DNA from: Bacilli bacterium
GTDB lineage: Bacteria > Bacillota_I > Bacilli_A > ML615J-28 > CAG-698
Assembly: GCA_017617065.1 (NCBI GenBank)
Contig: JAFZWP010000015.1
Span: 1-49,564, forward strand
Length of the DNA: 49,564 nucleotides
Reading direction: 5' to 3'
Position numbers and translations under genes: made by a program. Of the stretch, positions 1-7,710 are shown one piece after another; position 1 is the first letter of the stretch; the number at the start of each line of letters is the position of its first letter. A model generated the notes under the pieces. The model searched no databases. It was not told the DNA's origin and saw only the letters and a program-made list of their open reading frames with translations.

Positions 1-269
1 TTTTATTGAAACCATTATCTAAAACTTTCTTTTCTGCTTCTTTTAACAAGCTAGAGCCATATCCTTTATTTTGATAAATTGGATCTACACATAAACAGCA
101 TAAATTATCATCACGCACAATTGCAAATCCAATTAGTTTATCATTATCATATCTAGTTAGATATGTATTTTTACCCCATGATAATTTATCTTTAAATACA
201 TCATAACTTAAATCAAATTCGTTAAATGCTTTTCTGAAACATTCATACATTAATTTTAATTCTTCCATT
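1..269 (-). CDS. GNAT-family N-acetyltransferase, C-terminus cut by window edge
   Basis: About 89 N-terminal residues are visible, starting at an ATG preceded by AAGGAGA. The sequence ends in the acetyl-CoA binding motif A: CVDPIYQNKGYGSSLL fits the Q/R-x-x-G-x-G/A signature of the GNAT superfamily, and the preceding strands (KLIGFAIVRDDNLCCL) fit beta-3/beta-4. The 3' end lies beyond the left edge. The acceptor substrate cannot be predicted. No promoter was convincingly identified, and the gene may be read from the two-gene unit upstream. Confidence 0.8.
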
Positions 270-336
270 AGTCTCCTTCGCAAGCAATTGTAAAATATGT
301 TTTTTTTAAATTAAACATACAGACCTATTCATTTTT

Positions 337-1023
337 TTACTTGCTTTTTCCGCAATAGGAAATATATTCAATAGAATAATTATTGCATATTATTTTTTCA
401 AAACAATGTGTATTTGTTTTCTCATCATAATCATCTAAAAACACAAATTCCCCGTTGCTATCATAATTACCATACTGCAACTTTAGATATTCTAACATAT
501 CGTTATAGTCTTGTTCATCTAGTGTAACAATCAACCTAACCTCATAGTATGAAGGAATAGGATTCCAAACATCATTAAAACAAAATGAATAATAATACCT
601 AGCGTCATTATATTGAAGAACAGTTTCTTTATTAGGAAAAAACGATAAGTTGGCTTTACAGTCCCTATCGCATATTAAGTAATCATCAAAGTCATATGTT
701 TCACTTTTATATAAAGTATAAGTCATTCCCAGTGCCACAAAATATAAAATCACTATGAAACACGTATGCAAGCCCAGCAATATTTTGATGATTATATTTT
801 TTCTTAACAGTAAAAACACGCTTGCGATTGTCAAATTAGCAACTATGCTCAACACAATTCTAATCACTGCATTTTTATCTGTAACTCTATATAGAAGCAT
901 ATTTTTGACGGATAATATCATGGGATTTAGAAGTGACATATACAGCATATAAATGACTATTATGACGATATAAAGCAACGGTAAAAGCTTGATTATAGAA
1001 TTAGATTTACCAAAACAATTCAC
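337..1023 (-). CDS. Membrane protein of unknown function with C-terminal soluble domain
   Basis: 228 residues from a GTG start with GGAGG five bases upstream, overlapping the end of the preceding 73-aa gene by 17 bases, so the two are probably translationally coupled. Three hydrophobic segments (about residues 12-33, 52-73, 76-99) are followed by a roughly 125-residue domain rich in Tyr and acidic residues. A stretch reading FFPNKETVLQYND followed by EVRLIVTLDEQDYNDML has the same layout as the soluble domain of the membrane protein at 31120-31704 (YFPEYELFPYANN then LELTFDNDTEFEEF). I infer a shared family but do not recognise its function. Immunity-like or envelope roles are both possible. 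Confidence 0.6.
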   Translation of the reverse strand: MNCFGKSNSIIKLLPLLYIVIIVIYMLYMSLLNPMILSVKNMLLYRVTDKNAVIRIVLSIVANLTIASVFLLLRKNIIIKILLGLHTCFIVILYFVALGMTYTLYKSETYDFDDYLICDRDCKANLSFFPNKETVLQYNDARYYYSFCFNDVWNPIPSYYEVRLIVTLDEQDYNDMLEYLKLQYGNYDSNGEFVFLDDYDEKTNTHCFEKIICNNYSIEYISYCGKSK

Positions 1024-1228
1024 ACAATCCTCCTATTATTTTATATGCTTTTGCTAGTTCATCGTTAGTGTTTAAATCAACATCATGACTGCTTTCAATA
1101 ATGTCTTTTATATCCCTGTCATCATTTCTAAAAATTAATAATCCTAGTTTTGTAATACACGGGTGATAAAATGCAAAATTATGTGCTTGCCACTCTTTAG
1201 TAAATTGTGTGATTTCTTGTTCAGACAA
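1007..1228 (-). CDS. Small orphan protein, TTG start, first gene of a two-gene unit
   Basis: 73 residues, mostly polar, ending in a hydrophobic stretch (IIGGLCELFW). No in-frame ATG exists between the upstream stop and the body of the frame, so TTG is the likeliest start; the ribosome binding site is weak. A well-formed promoter (TTGCAT-17-TATAAT) lies just upstream, placing the start about 25 bases into the transcript and supporting expression. It overlaps the downstream membrane-protein gene. No family is recognised. It could instead be the remnant of a longer gene whose 5' part has been lost. Confidence 0.45.
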   Translation of the reverse strand: MSEQEITQFTKEWQAHNFAFYHPCITKLGLLIFRNDDRDIKDIIESSHDVDLNTNDELAKAYKIIGGLCELFW

Positions 1229-1257
1229 TTTACATTCTTGTTCGTTGCTATGATTAA

Positions 1258-1286
1258 ATTATACATTCATAATAAGACATATGCAA
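1258..1286 (-). promoter_or_regulatory. Sigma-A type promoter for the 73-aa/228-aa unit
   Basis: On the minus strand TTGCAT (1281-1286) and a perfect TATAAT (1258-1263) are separated by 17 bases. It lies just after the terminator of the nifJ gene and points to the small two-gene unit. Confidence 0.6.
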
Positions 1287-1291
1287 ATATA

Positions 1292-1325
1292 TAAAAAATA
1301 AGGGATTCATACGAATCCCTTATTT
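1292..1325 (-). terminator. Rho-independent terminator of nifJ
   Basis: A 13-bp stem (AAATAAGGGATTC pairing with GAATCCCTTATTT) around a short loop is followed on the minus strand by ATTTTTTAT, immediately after the nifJ stop codon. Confidence 0.85.
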
Positions 1326-1337
1326 GCACTATTATTC

Positions 1338-4300
1338 TTATAATGAATAATCCATAGCTGCATAACGTTTGTACATCTTATATCTTCTTTGAGCTTCAGC
1401 TTTATTTAAATTTAATAATTCTTCTGCTCTAGCAGGATTGAACATAGAAAGTTGTGCATATCTATTTTCAGTCATTAGATGATCTCTATATAAATCCCAA
1501 TTAGGTTCCTTAGAATCTATTTGCATTGGGTTCTTGCCAACTTCAGCTAGTCTTGGGTCATATCTAAATGTTACCCAGTATCCACAATCTACAGCAAGCT
1601 TAGCTTGTTCTTGAGCTTTACCCATACCACGTTTTAGACCATGGTTGATACATGGTGCATAAGCGATAATGATACTTGGTCCATGATAACTTTCAGCTTC
1701 TTTGATTGCTTTAAGCATTTGTGCTTGACTAGCACCATGAGAAATTGCAGCTACATATACATGACCATAGCTCATAGCAATAGCTGCTAAGTCTTTCTTC
1801 TTACCAGTTTTGCCAGATGCAGTGAACTTAGCAATTGATGCTGTTGGACTTGATTTAGATGATTGACCACCAGTATTTGAATATACTTCAGTATCTACTA
1901 CTAAGATATTAACATCTTCATTATTAGCGATTACGTGGTCAAGTCCACCGTATCCAATATCGTATGCCCAGCCATCTCCACCAAAGATCCATTGACTAGT
2001 CTTAACGATATAATCTTTATTTTCTAATAATTCTTTAGCACAGTCGCAAGTCAAGCCTTGTACTAGTGGAACGATTTCTTTAGCAATACGTTTAGTAATT
2101 TCACCATCATATCTATTATCTAACCATTCTTGAGCAAGTTCTTTAGCTTTAGCTGGAGCACTATCGCATTCTAACATTTGTGTAAATGCATGAGCAACTT
2201 TATTACGCATTGTTTCGTTTGCTACTTTCATACCAAATCCGAATTCTGCGTTATCTTCAAATAATGAGTTAGCCCAAGCTGGACCAAATCCTTCTTTATT
2301 TGTAGTGAATGGACTAGATGGGAAACTACCACTGTAAATTGAAGAACAACCTGTAGCATTAGCTACAACCATTCTATCACCAAATAATTGAGTGATTAAC
2401 TTAATGTATGGAGTTTCTCCACATCCTCCACAAGCGCCACTAAATTCAAATAAAGGTTGAGCAAATTGTGAATTCTTTGGATTAGCCATCTTATCAACTA
2501 AGTTATCTTTATAACTTACTTCATTAAAGAAGTATTCACTTAATTTATCAGTCTTATTAGCAATTAATTCATTAATGTTAACCATCTTTAAGGCTTTAAC
2601 TTTTTCGCCAGTCTTCTTATCAGGGCGTCCTGGACAAGTGTTAACACAAACTTCACATCCTGTACAATCATCAACAGAAATTTGCATTGTATATTTTAAG
2701 CCTTCTAAGCCTTTGCCCATAGCTTCTAAATATTTAGCTTTCTTAGGAGCGCTAGCTACTTCATCTTCAGTTAATAAGAATGGTCTAATAACTGCATGAG
2801 GACATGCAAATGAACATTGATTACATTGAATACAGTTTTTAGGATCCCAAACAGGAACGAATGTAGAGATTGCTCTCTTTTCGAAGGCAGCAGTACCTGC
2901 AATCATTGTACCATCTTCGTAACCTTCAAATGCTGATACTGGTAAATCATAACCTTTAACAGCATTAATAGGTTTTGCAATACGGTTGATGAATTCAGGT
3001 AAGTTTTTATCAACTTTTGCTTTCTTAGCTTTTAAGTTAGCCCATGCTGGATCAACTTTAACTTCATGTAAGCCATCAGCGCCAGAATCAATTGCTTGAT
3101 AATTCATGTTAACAACATTTTCGCCTTTTTTAATGTATGACTTATATGCTGCTTTCTTCATTAATTCTTTTGCATGTTCATAAGGCATAATTTGTTCATT
3201 TAATTTAAAGAATGCAGATTGTAAAATTGTATTAGTTCTTCCACCTAAACCAATCTTTCTAGCTAAGCTAACTGCATCGATCATATAGAACTTAGCATGC
3301 TTTTGAGCAAGTTGAGCTTTAACACCATCAGGGATAATCTTAATTAATTCTTCTTCTGAAAGAGTTGTATTGATTAAGAATGTTCCGTGATCTTTTAAGT
3401 TAGAGATCATATCATATTTTTCAATATAAACATCCATACTACAACTGATGAAGTCAGCTTCAGTTACTAAATATGTAGATCTAATAGGGTTTGGAGAGAA
3501 ACGTAAATGGCTTCTAGTTACTCCACCAGACTTCTTAGAGTCATATGCGAAATATGCTTGAGCATAGTTATCAGTGTTATCACCAATAATCTTAATTGAG
3601 TTTTTATTAGCACCAACTGTACCATCGCTACCTAATCCGTAGAATATTAATTGGGTAGCACCTTCACCTGCTGTGTTAACTTCTTTCTTAACTGGTAAGC
3701 TTAGATGAGTTACATCATCATTAATACCAATTGTGAAGTGTTCTAAAGCTTTCTTGCCTTTAGCTAAGTTATCATATACTGCAATGATTTGACCAGGTGT
3801 AGTATCTTTACTAGATAGGCCGTATCTACCACCAATAATCATTGGGGCATTCTTTACACCATAGAATGCTGCTCTAACATCTAAGAATAATGGTTCACCT
3901 AATGCACCATTTTCTTTAGTACGATCAAGTACTGCAATTCGTTTAACAGATGCAGGTAATACATCCATTAAATATTTAACTGAGAATGGACGATATAGAT
4001 GAACATTAATTGCACCTACATGACGACCTTCTTTTTCATTTAAGTAATCAACTACTTCTTTAATGCATTCATTAACCGATCCCATAGCAATGATAATATC
4101 AGTTGCTTCTTTATCACCATAATATGTAAATGGAGCATAGTCTCTTCCTGTTACTTTAGAGATTTCAGCCATATATTTAGCTACGATATCAGGAACAGCA
4201 TCATAATATTTGTTTTGAGCTTCTCTAGCTTGGAAGTAAACATCATCATTTTGTGCAGTACCACGAGTTACTGGATGATTTGGATTTAAGCATCTAGCTT

Positions 4301-4913
4301 TAAATTCTTTTACTTTATCCCAGTTAAGTAAATTCTTATATACTTCATAATCCATTACTTCAACTTTTTGGATTTCATGAGATGTTCTAAATCCATCAAA
4401 GAAATGCATGAATGGAACGCTTGCTTCAATTGCTGCTAAGTGTGCTACCCCTGCTAAGTCCATAACTTCTTGAACACTTGATGTAACTAACATTGCAAAA
4501 CCAGTTTGACGGCATGCCATGACGTCTTGGTGATCACCAAAGATTGATAAAGCGTGTACAGCTAAAGCACGTGCTGATACATGCATAACACCTGGTAGTA
4601 ATTCACCAGCGATTTTATACATGTTAGGAATCTTTAAAAGAAGTCCTTGACTAGCTGTGAATGTAGTAGTTAGTGCACCAGCTTGAAGTGAACCATGTAC
4701 AGTTCCAGCAGCACCAGCTTCAGATTGCATTTCCACAACCTTAACTGGATTTCCAAATAAGTTTAATTTCCCTTTACTTGCCCAATCATCAATGTTTTCA
4801 GGCATTGGAGTAGAAGGAGTAATAGGATAAATACCAGCTACTTCAGTAAATGCATAAGCAGCCCATGCGGCAGCTTGGTTACCATCCATAGATTGAAAAA
4901 CTTTGTTTGCCAT
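1338..4913 (-). CDS. nifJ: Pyruvate:ferredoxin (flavodoxin) oxidoreductase, single-chain
   Basis: 1191 residues, the usual size of homodimeric PFOR. It oxidatively decarboxylates pyruvate to acetyl-CoA and CO2 with reduction of ferredoxin in the cytoplasm. Domains in order: N-terminal pyrimidine-binding half (GIYPITPSTPM, VVEMQSEAGAAG), core/CoA domain, two [4Fe-4S] motifs near residue 695 (CIQCNQCSFACP) and 751 (CTGCEVCVNTCP), a CGGCGETPY segment near 828, and the thiamine diphosphate site near 979 (GDGWAYDIGYGG) followed by EVYSNTGGQSSKSSPTA. The ATG start is preceded by GGGGGA. It is monocistronic, between its own promoter and terminator. Its reduced ferredoxin would feed the hydrogenase and Rnf complexes encoded further right. 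Confidence 0.97.
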   Translation of the reverse strand: MANKVFQSMDGNQAAAWAAYAFTEVAGIYPITPSTPMPENIDDWASKGKLNLFGNPVKVVEMQSEAGAAGTVHGSLQAGALTTTFTASQGLLLKIPNMYKIAGELLPGVMHVSARALAVHALSIFGDHQDVMACRQTGFAMLVTSSVQEVMDLAGVAHLAAIEASVPFMHFFDGFRTSHEIQKVEVMDYEVYKNLLNWDKVKEFKARCLNPNHPVTRGTAQNDDVYFQAREAQNKYYDAVPDIVAKYMAEISKVTGRDYAPFTYYGDKEATDIIIAMGSVNECIKEVVDYLNEKEGRHVGAINVHLYRPFSVKYLMDVLPASVKRIAVLDRTKENGALGEPLFLDVRAAFYGVKNAPMIIGGRYGLSSKDTTPGQIIAVYDNLAKGKKALEHFTIGINDDVTHLSLPVKKEVNTAGEGATQLIFYGLGSDGTVGANKNSIKIIGDNTDNYAQAYFAYDSKKSGGVTRSHLRFSPNPIRSTYLVTEADFISCSMDVYIEKYDMISNLKDHGTFLINTTLSEEELIKIIPDGVKAQLAQKHAKFYMIDAVSLARKIGLGGRTNTILQSAFFKLNEQIMPYEHAKELMKKAAYKSYIKKGENVVNMNYQAIDSGADGLHEVKVDPAWANLKAKKAKVDKNLPEFINRIAKPINAVKGYDLPVSAFEGYEDGTMIAGTAAFEKRAISTFVPVWDPKNCIQCNQCSFACPHAVIRPFLLTEDEVASAPKKAKYLEAMGKGLEGLKYTMQISVDDCTGCEVCVNTCPGRPDKKTGEKVKALKMVNINELIANKTDKLSEYFFNEVSYKDNLVDKMANPKNSQFAQPLFEFSGACGGCGETPYIKLITQLFGDRMVVANATGCSSIYSGSFPSSPFTTNKEGFGPAWANSLFEDNAEFGFGMKVANETMRNKVAHAFTQMLECDSAPAKAKELAQEWLDNRYDGEITKRIAKEIVPLVQGLTCDCAKELLENKDYIVKTSQWIFGGDGWAYDIGYGGLDHVIANNEDVNILVVDTEVYSNTGGQSSKSSPTASIAKFTASGKTGKKKDLAAIAMSYGHVYVAAISHGASQAQMLKAIKEAESYHGPSIIIAYAPCINHGLKRGMGKAQEQAKLAVDCGYWVTFRYDPRLAEVGKNPMQIDSKEPNWDLYRDHLMTENRYAQLSMFNPARAEELLNLNKAEAQRRYKMYKRYAAMDYSL

Positions 4914-4945
4914 TTAATTTTTCCCCCATTAAATAATTTATATTT

Positions 4946-4960
4946 TATTGATAATCAATA
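4946..4960. promoter_or_regulatory. 15-bp palindrome in the nifJ leader, candidate operator
   Basis: TATTGAT-A-ATCAATA is a perfect 7-1-7 inverted repeat lying just downstream of the nifJ -10 box, between the expected transcription start and the ribosome binding site. The 7-1-7 layout resembles Fur/PerR family boxes, but the bases do not match those consensus sites exactly, so the binding protein is unknown. Confidence 0.4.
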
Positions 4961-4974
4961 TAATTACCATATCG

Positions 4975-5003
4975 ATTATAACACACGTATATATAATTGT
5001 TAA
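4975..5003 (-). promoter_or_regulatory. Sigma-A promoter of nifJ with extended -10
   Basis: TTAACA (4998-5003), a 17-base spacer and TATAAT (4975-4980) preceded by TGT. It follows directly after the terminator of the upstream gene, so nifJ is transcribed independently. Confidence 0.75.
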
Positions 5004-5004
5004 G

Positions 5005-5035
5005 AAAAAATAGTTAGTATGGCTGTACTAACTAT
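5005..5035 (-). terminator. Terminator of the AbiEi-like gene
   Basis: A 10-bp stem (ATAGTTAGTA pairing with TACTAACTAT) with a 6-base loop, followed on the minus strand by a run of T. It begins five bases after the stop codon of the AbiEi-like gene. Confidence 0.8.
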
Positions 5036-5040
5036 TATAC

Positions 5041-5628
5041 TTATTTATTTTTACTCTCTATATGTTCGCGAAGCATTTTGATTGTTTTGCTTTTGTAATA
5101 ATATGATAAGTCGATTAGTTTTTCTTTATCTAATTTATCAAATTCTATTTCATCAATTCTTAAATCTTCAAATAGCAATTCTTCAATTGTTTCTTCGCTT
5201 TTATTTATTTTAATTTTTGATAAGGTATCAAGTAGAGCTTTTTCGCGTGAAGCTATCATTATTGAATAACCTTCAAGTTGTATAATATCAACCCCATATG
5301 GATAAGCACCCTCGTTTATATCTTCGTAATAGAAATCTCCAAAATCATTTACAAATTCTTTTGTTTTATTCTTTCTGAATGTAGCCGACATTGTAAGATA
5401 TACTCTTTCAGGTATCATATCATAAAACGATAGTGCACTTTCGAATGATATATATGATGGATAAACAATCGCATTTGCTAATGCAATTTTATTGGCTGAT
5501 TTATTCGTTTCATATATCCCCCTTTTTACTGAAATAAGTTTTCCTGCTTTAGCTTCACGCCTTATTTTGTCATATATGTTTACATAAGCTTTATATTCTT
5601 TCTTCAAATCGTTTATAGTTTTAATCAT
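5041..5628 (-). CDS. AbiEi-type antitoxin/transcriptional regulator, orphan
   Basis: 195 residues from the ATG chosen here. An upstream in-frame TTG is impossible because it lies in the -10 box of the gene's promoter; the ATG has GTGGAG nine bases upstream. An N-terminal winged-helix-like part (LKKEYKAYVNIYDKIRREA, LISVKRGIYETN) is followed by the AbiEi signature block around PSYISFESALSFYDMIPE and VYLTMSAT. In type IV toxin-antitoxin systems this protein represses its operon and neutralises the nucleotidyltransferase toxin AbiEii encoded next. Here a terminator and nifJ follow immediately, with no toxin gene in the window. It may be a solitary regulator or the remnant of a lost system. Confidence 0.75.
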   Translation of the reverse strand: MIKTINDLKKEYKAYVNIYDKIRREAKAGKLISVKRGIYETNKSANKIALANAIVYPSYISFESALSFYDMIPERVYLTMSATFRKNKTKEFVNDFGDFYYEDINEGAYPYGVDIIQLEGYSIMIASREKALLDTLSKIKINKSEETIEELLFEDLRIDEIEFDKLDKEKLIDLSYYYKSKTIKMLREHIESKNK

Positions 5629-5651
5629 ATTTTTTGTCTCCACTAACTCCA

Positions 5652-5680
5652 ATTTTATAGAATGAATTTGAAATAGTCAA
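5652..5680 (-). promoter_or_regulatory. Promoter of the AbiEi-like gene
   Basis: TTGACT (5675-5680), a 17-base spacer and TAAAAT (5652-5657). It places the transcription start about 17 bases before the ATG at 5628 and rules out the longer TTG start. Confidence 0.65.
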
Positions 5681-5685
5681 GCATA

Positions 5686-5709
5686 TAAAAAACACCCTTT
5701 TGGGTGTTT
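5686..5709 (-). terminator. Terminator of the PHP phosphatase gene
   Basis: AAACACCC pairs with GGGTGTTT around a 4-base loop, followed by a T run on the minus strand. The stem overlaps the stop codon of the gene. Confidence 0.85.
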
Positions 5710-6496
5710 ATAAATCAAAGTGGTATTCGCATCTATCAATATAGTAACATAAATACTTAAATCCAGCCTCTTTAATTATCGTCATATATTTATCAAAATT
5801 AAGACGATAATTCTCAACTTTATGAGCATCACTTGATAAAGTAAGTTTTCTTCCGCCTAATTTATAATATAAATTAAGAATATATCTTAAATATTGATCA
5901 TCATTAATTGTACTTTGTACTTTAGAATTAATCTCTAATGTTTTATTAGTTTCAATTAATTTATTAAATATTTTAATTAATTTATCTTCATATAATTTAA
6001 TATTTTCATTTTTATTAACCATTCTAGCTGTTTTAAAGCCATAATCAAAATGGCTTAAAACATCATAGTTAGAAAAGTTTGATATTGCTTCTAACACTTT
6101 ATCAAAGTATTTGCATAAATCATTATAAGTATCTAAAAATGATTCTTTTAAATAATAATCATGCACTGCATCATCGTGTACACTTAATTGTACTAAATCA
6201 AATTTATGATTAGCTAACATATTATTCATATCATCTAAATGATCAGGTCTATATCCTAATTCTATGCCATATAAAAAAGTAATATTAGGATATAGAGGCA
6301 TTAAAGATTTGCATTCTACTCTTAATGCATCAAAATCCGCAATCCAACTTTTATCAAATGATGGTGGATCATAGTCTACATGTTCGCATGTAATGAAATA
6401 ATTAATACCTAATTTAGAAGCTATATCTAAATATGCTTTTAAATCTTCTTTAGAATCAGTAGAATAATGTGAATGCATATGTTGATCATGTAACAT
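5708..6496 (-). CDS. PHP-domain phosphatase, HisJ/histidinol-phosphatase family
   Basis: 262 residues with the PHP metal motifs in order: DQHMHSHYSTD near the N-terminus, CEHVDYDPP near 37, IELGYRPDH near 79, and a late SSDAHK near 224. The length matches HisJ-type histidinol-phosphate phosphatases, but no histidine biosynthesis genes are nearby, so another phosphate ester substrate is equally likely. The ATG has AGGAGG just upstream. A strong terminator sits immediately before that ribosome binding site and leaves no room for a promoter, so expression probably depends on read-through from the TerB-like gene or on a promoter within it. Confidence 0.8.
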   Translation of the reverse strand: MLHDQHMHSHYSTDSKEDLKAYLDIASKLGINYFITCEHVDYDPPSFDKSWIADFDALRVECKSLMPLYPNITFLYGIELGYRPDHLDDMNNMLANHKFDLVQLSVHDDAVHDYYLKESFLDTYNDLCKYFDKVLEAISNFSNYDVLSHFDYGFKTARMVNKNENIKLYEDKLIKIFNKLIETNKTLEINSKVQSTINDDQYLRYILNLYYKLGGRKLTLSSDAHKVENYRLNFDKYMTIIKEAGFKYLCYYIDRCEYHFDL

Positions 6497-6507
6497 ATAT
6501 ACCTCCT

Positions 6508-6534
6508 AAAAAAGTCTTTCCTAAGAAAGACTTT
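6508..6534 (-). terminator. Terminator between TerB-like and PHP genes, possibly leaky
   Basis: AAAGTCTTTC pairs with GAAAGACTTT and is followed on the minus strand by TTTTTT and then directly by the AGGAGG of the next gene. Confidence 0.75.
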
Positions 6535-6545
6535 TATTGTTATTT

Positions 6546-6950
6546 TTATTCAGAAATTAATCTTTTTGCGTTTTCACGTAAATCACGTTCAGCGTAAACT
6601 AGCTTCATTAGTTCTTTCTTTTTCTTTTCATTAATTCCAAAAGCTTCTTGAATCTTTTCAATTAATAAATGTTCTTCTACTGAATATAATTCATCATTTA
6701 AAGATAAAGCCACTATATTCATATAAACAAGACGTTTTGTGGAATCATTTTTCTTAGCGAAATAATTGATTAATTTATCAATTGATAAGGCAGAAATTTT
6801 ATAACTATTGAAGTTTTCGCCTAATTCATATTTTAAACGATTAAAAATCTTTTGTTCTGTTTCAGTTGCTTTACCATCAACTAAAACAACACGATTTAAT
6901 AAATCGATAAAGTATTTCTTTTCTTCTCTTGATAATAAACTTAGTAACAT
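6546..6950 (-). CDS. TerB-like small helical protein
   Basis: 134 residues, all-helical in appearance, with two halves reminiscent of the TerB fold: FIDLLNRVVLVDGKATETEQKIF and, later, VALSLNDELYSVEEHLL followed by IQEAFGI. The acidic DG...E and D.....EE positions fit the metal-associated residues of TerB-family proteins. There is no signal peptide or membrane segment. The ATG follows a GGAGG. It lies downstream of the yabB cluster with its own extended -10 promoter. The family match is by eye, and the cellular role is unknown; no other tellurite-resistance genes are present. Confidence 0.55.
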   Translation of the reverse strand: MLLSLLSREEKKYFIDLLNRVVLVDGKATETEQKIFNRLKYELGENFNSYKISALSIDKLINYFAKKNDSTKRLVYMNIVALSLNDELYSVEEHLLIEKIQEAFGINEKKKKELMKLVYAERDLRENAKRLISE

Positions 6951-6972
6951 AATATTACCTCCATCAATAACG

Positions 6973-7001
6973 ATTATATCATATTTTTTTATAATTAAAA
7001 A
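6973..7001 (-). promoter_or_regulatory. Extended -10 promoter of the TerB-like gene
   Basis: TATAAT (6973-6978) preceded by TGA. The -35 region is poor (TTTTTA at 6996-7001) and lies within the end of the methyltransferase gene. Confidence 0.45.
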
Positions 7002-7710
7002 TATTTAATACTTCTTCTGTATAAATATTTTTATTATTATCTTGATAAATATAAAGTGGGCTTAATACTTTAACATCATCAGGCCTATTTTTCTTTGCTT
7101 CAACTAACACTAGTAGTGCTTCGCTATTTATTATAGGATATACAAATCTAATTCTTTTTACTCCAAAATTATTTTGTTTTAGTTTAGTAAGTATTTCTTG
7201 TAATCTTTCACATCTATGGATGAAATAAAAACTTCCCCCATCAATAAGTAATCTATTTGCTTCTTTTGTTATATCTAAAAAGTTACATTTTAGTTCGTGA
7301 CGGGCAATACTTAAATAATCATTTTTATTTAGATGTGATGCTTCGCTTACTTTAAAGTAAGGTGGATTACAACTAACGATATCAAATTTATCATTACCTA
7401 CTATTTTATATATATCTATTAAATTATTATTAATAATTTCAATATTATTTATATTATTAATCTCAACACTTTTCTTAGCTAGTGTAGATATATATTCTTG
7501 AATCTCAACACCGATTATATTTGCATCAGTCTTCAAAGTTAAAAATAAAGGAATCGGCCCGTTACCTGTACATAAATCGATAATGTTTTTCGCACTATTC
7601 ACTTTTATAAATGATGCCAGTAACAAACTATCAATTGAAAAACTAAAGGCATCACTATCTTGATATATCTTTAATCCATCATATCCAAGTAAATCATGGA
7701 TTACTTCCAT
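6979..7710 (-). CDS. trmN6: tRNA1(Val) (adenine37-N6)-methyltransferase-like protein (YabB)
   Basis: 243 residues. A class I methyltransferase fold with SAM motif I near residue 44 (NIIDLCTGNGPIPLFL), motif II ending in an acidic residue (NIIGVEIQ) and the N6-adenine catalytic motif NPPY near 115. This matches the TrmN6/YabB family that methylates A37 of tRNA1(Val). The start ATG overlaps the stop of the preceding ricT gene (TAATG), and the order tmk-holB-ricT-yabB is that of B. subtilis. It probably shares the tmk promoter. tRNA-Val(TAC) encoded at 49350 is a conceivable substrate. Confidence 0.85.
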   Translation of the reverse strand: MEVIHDLLGYDGLKIYQDSDAFSFSIDSLLLASFIKVNSAKNIIDLCTGNGPIPLFLTLKTDANIIGVEIQEYISTLAKKSVEINNINNIEIINNNLIDIYKIVGNDKFDIVSCNPPYFKVSEASHLNKNDYLSIARHELKCNFLDITKEANRLLIDGGSFYFIHRCERLQEILTKLKQNNFGVKRIRFVYPIINSEALLVLVEAKKNRPDDVKVLSPLYIYQDNNKNIYTEEVLNIFNYKKI

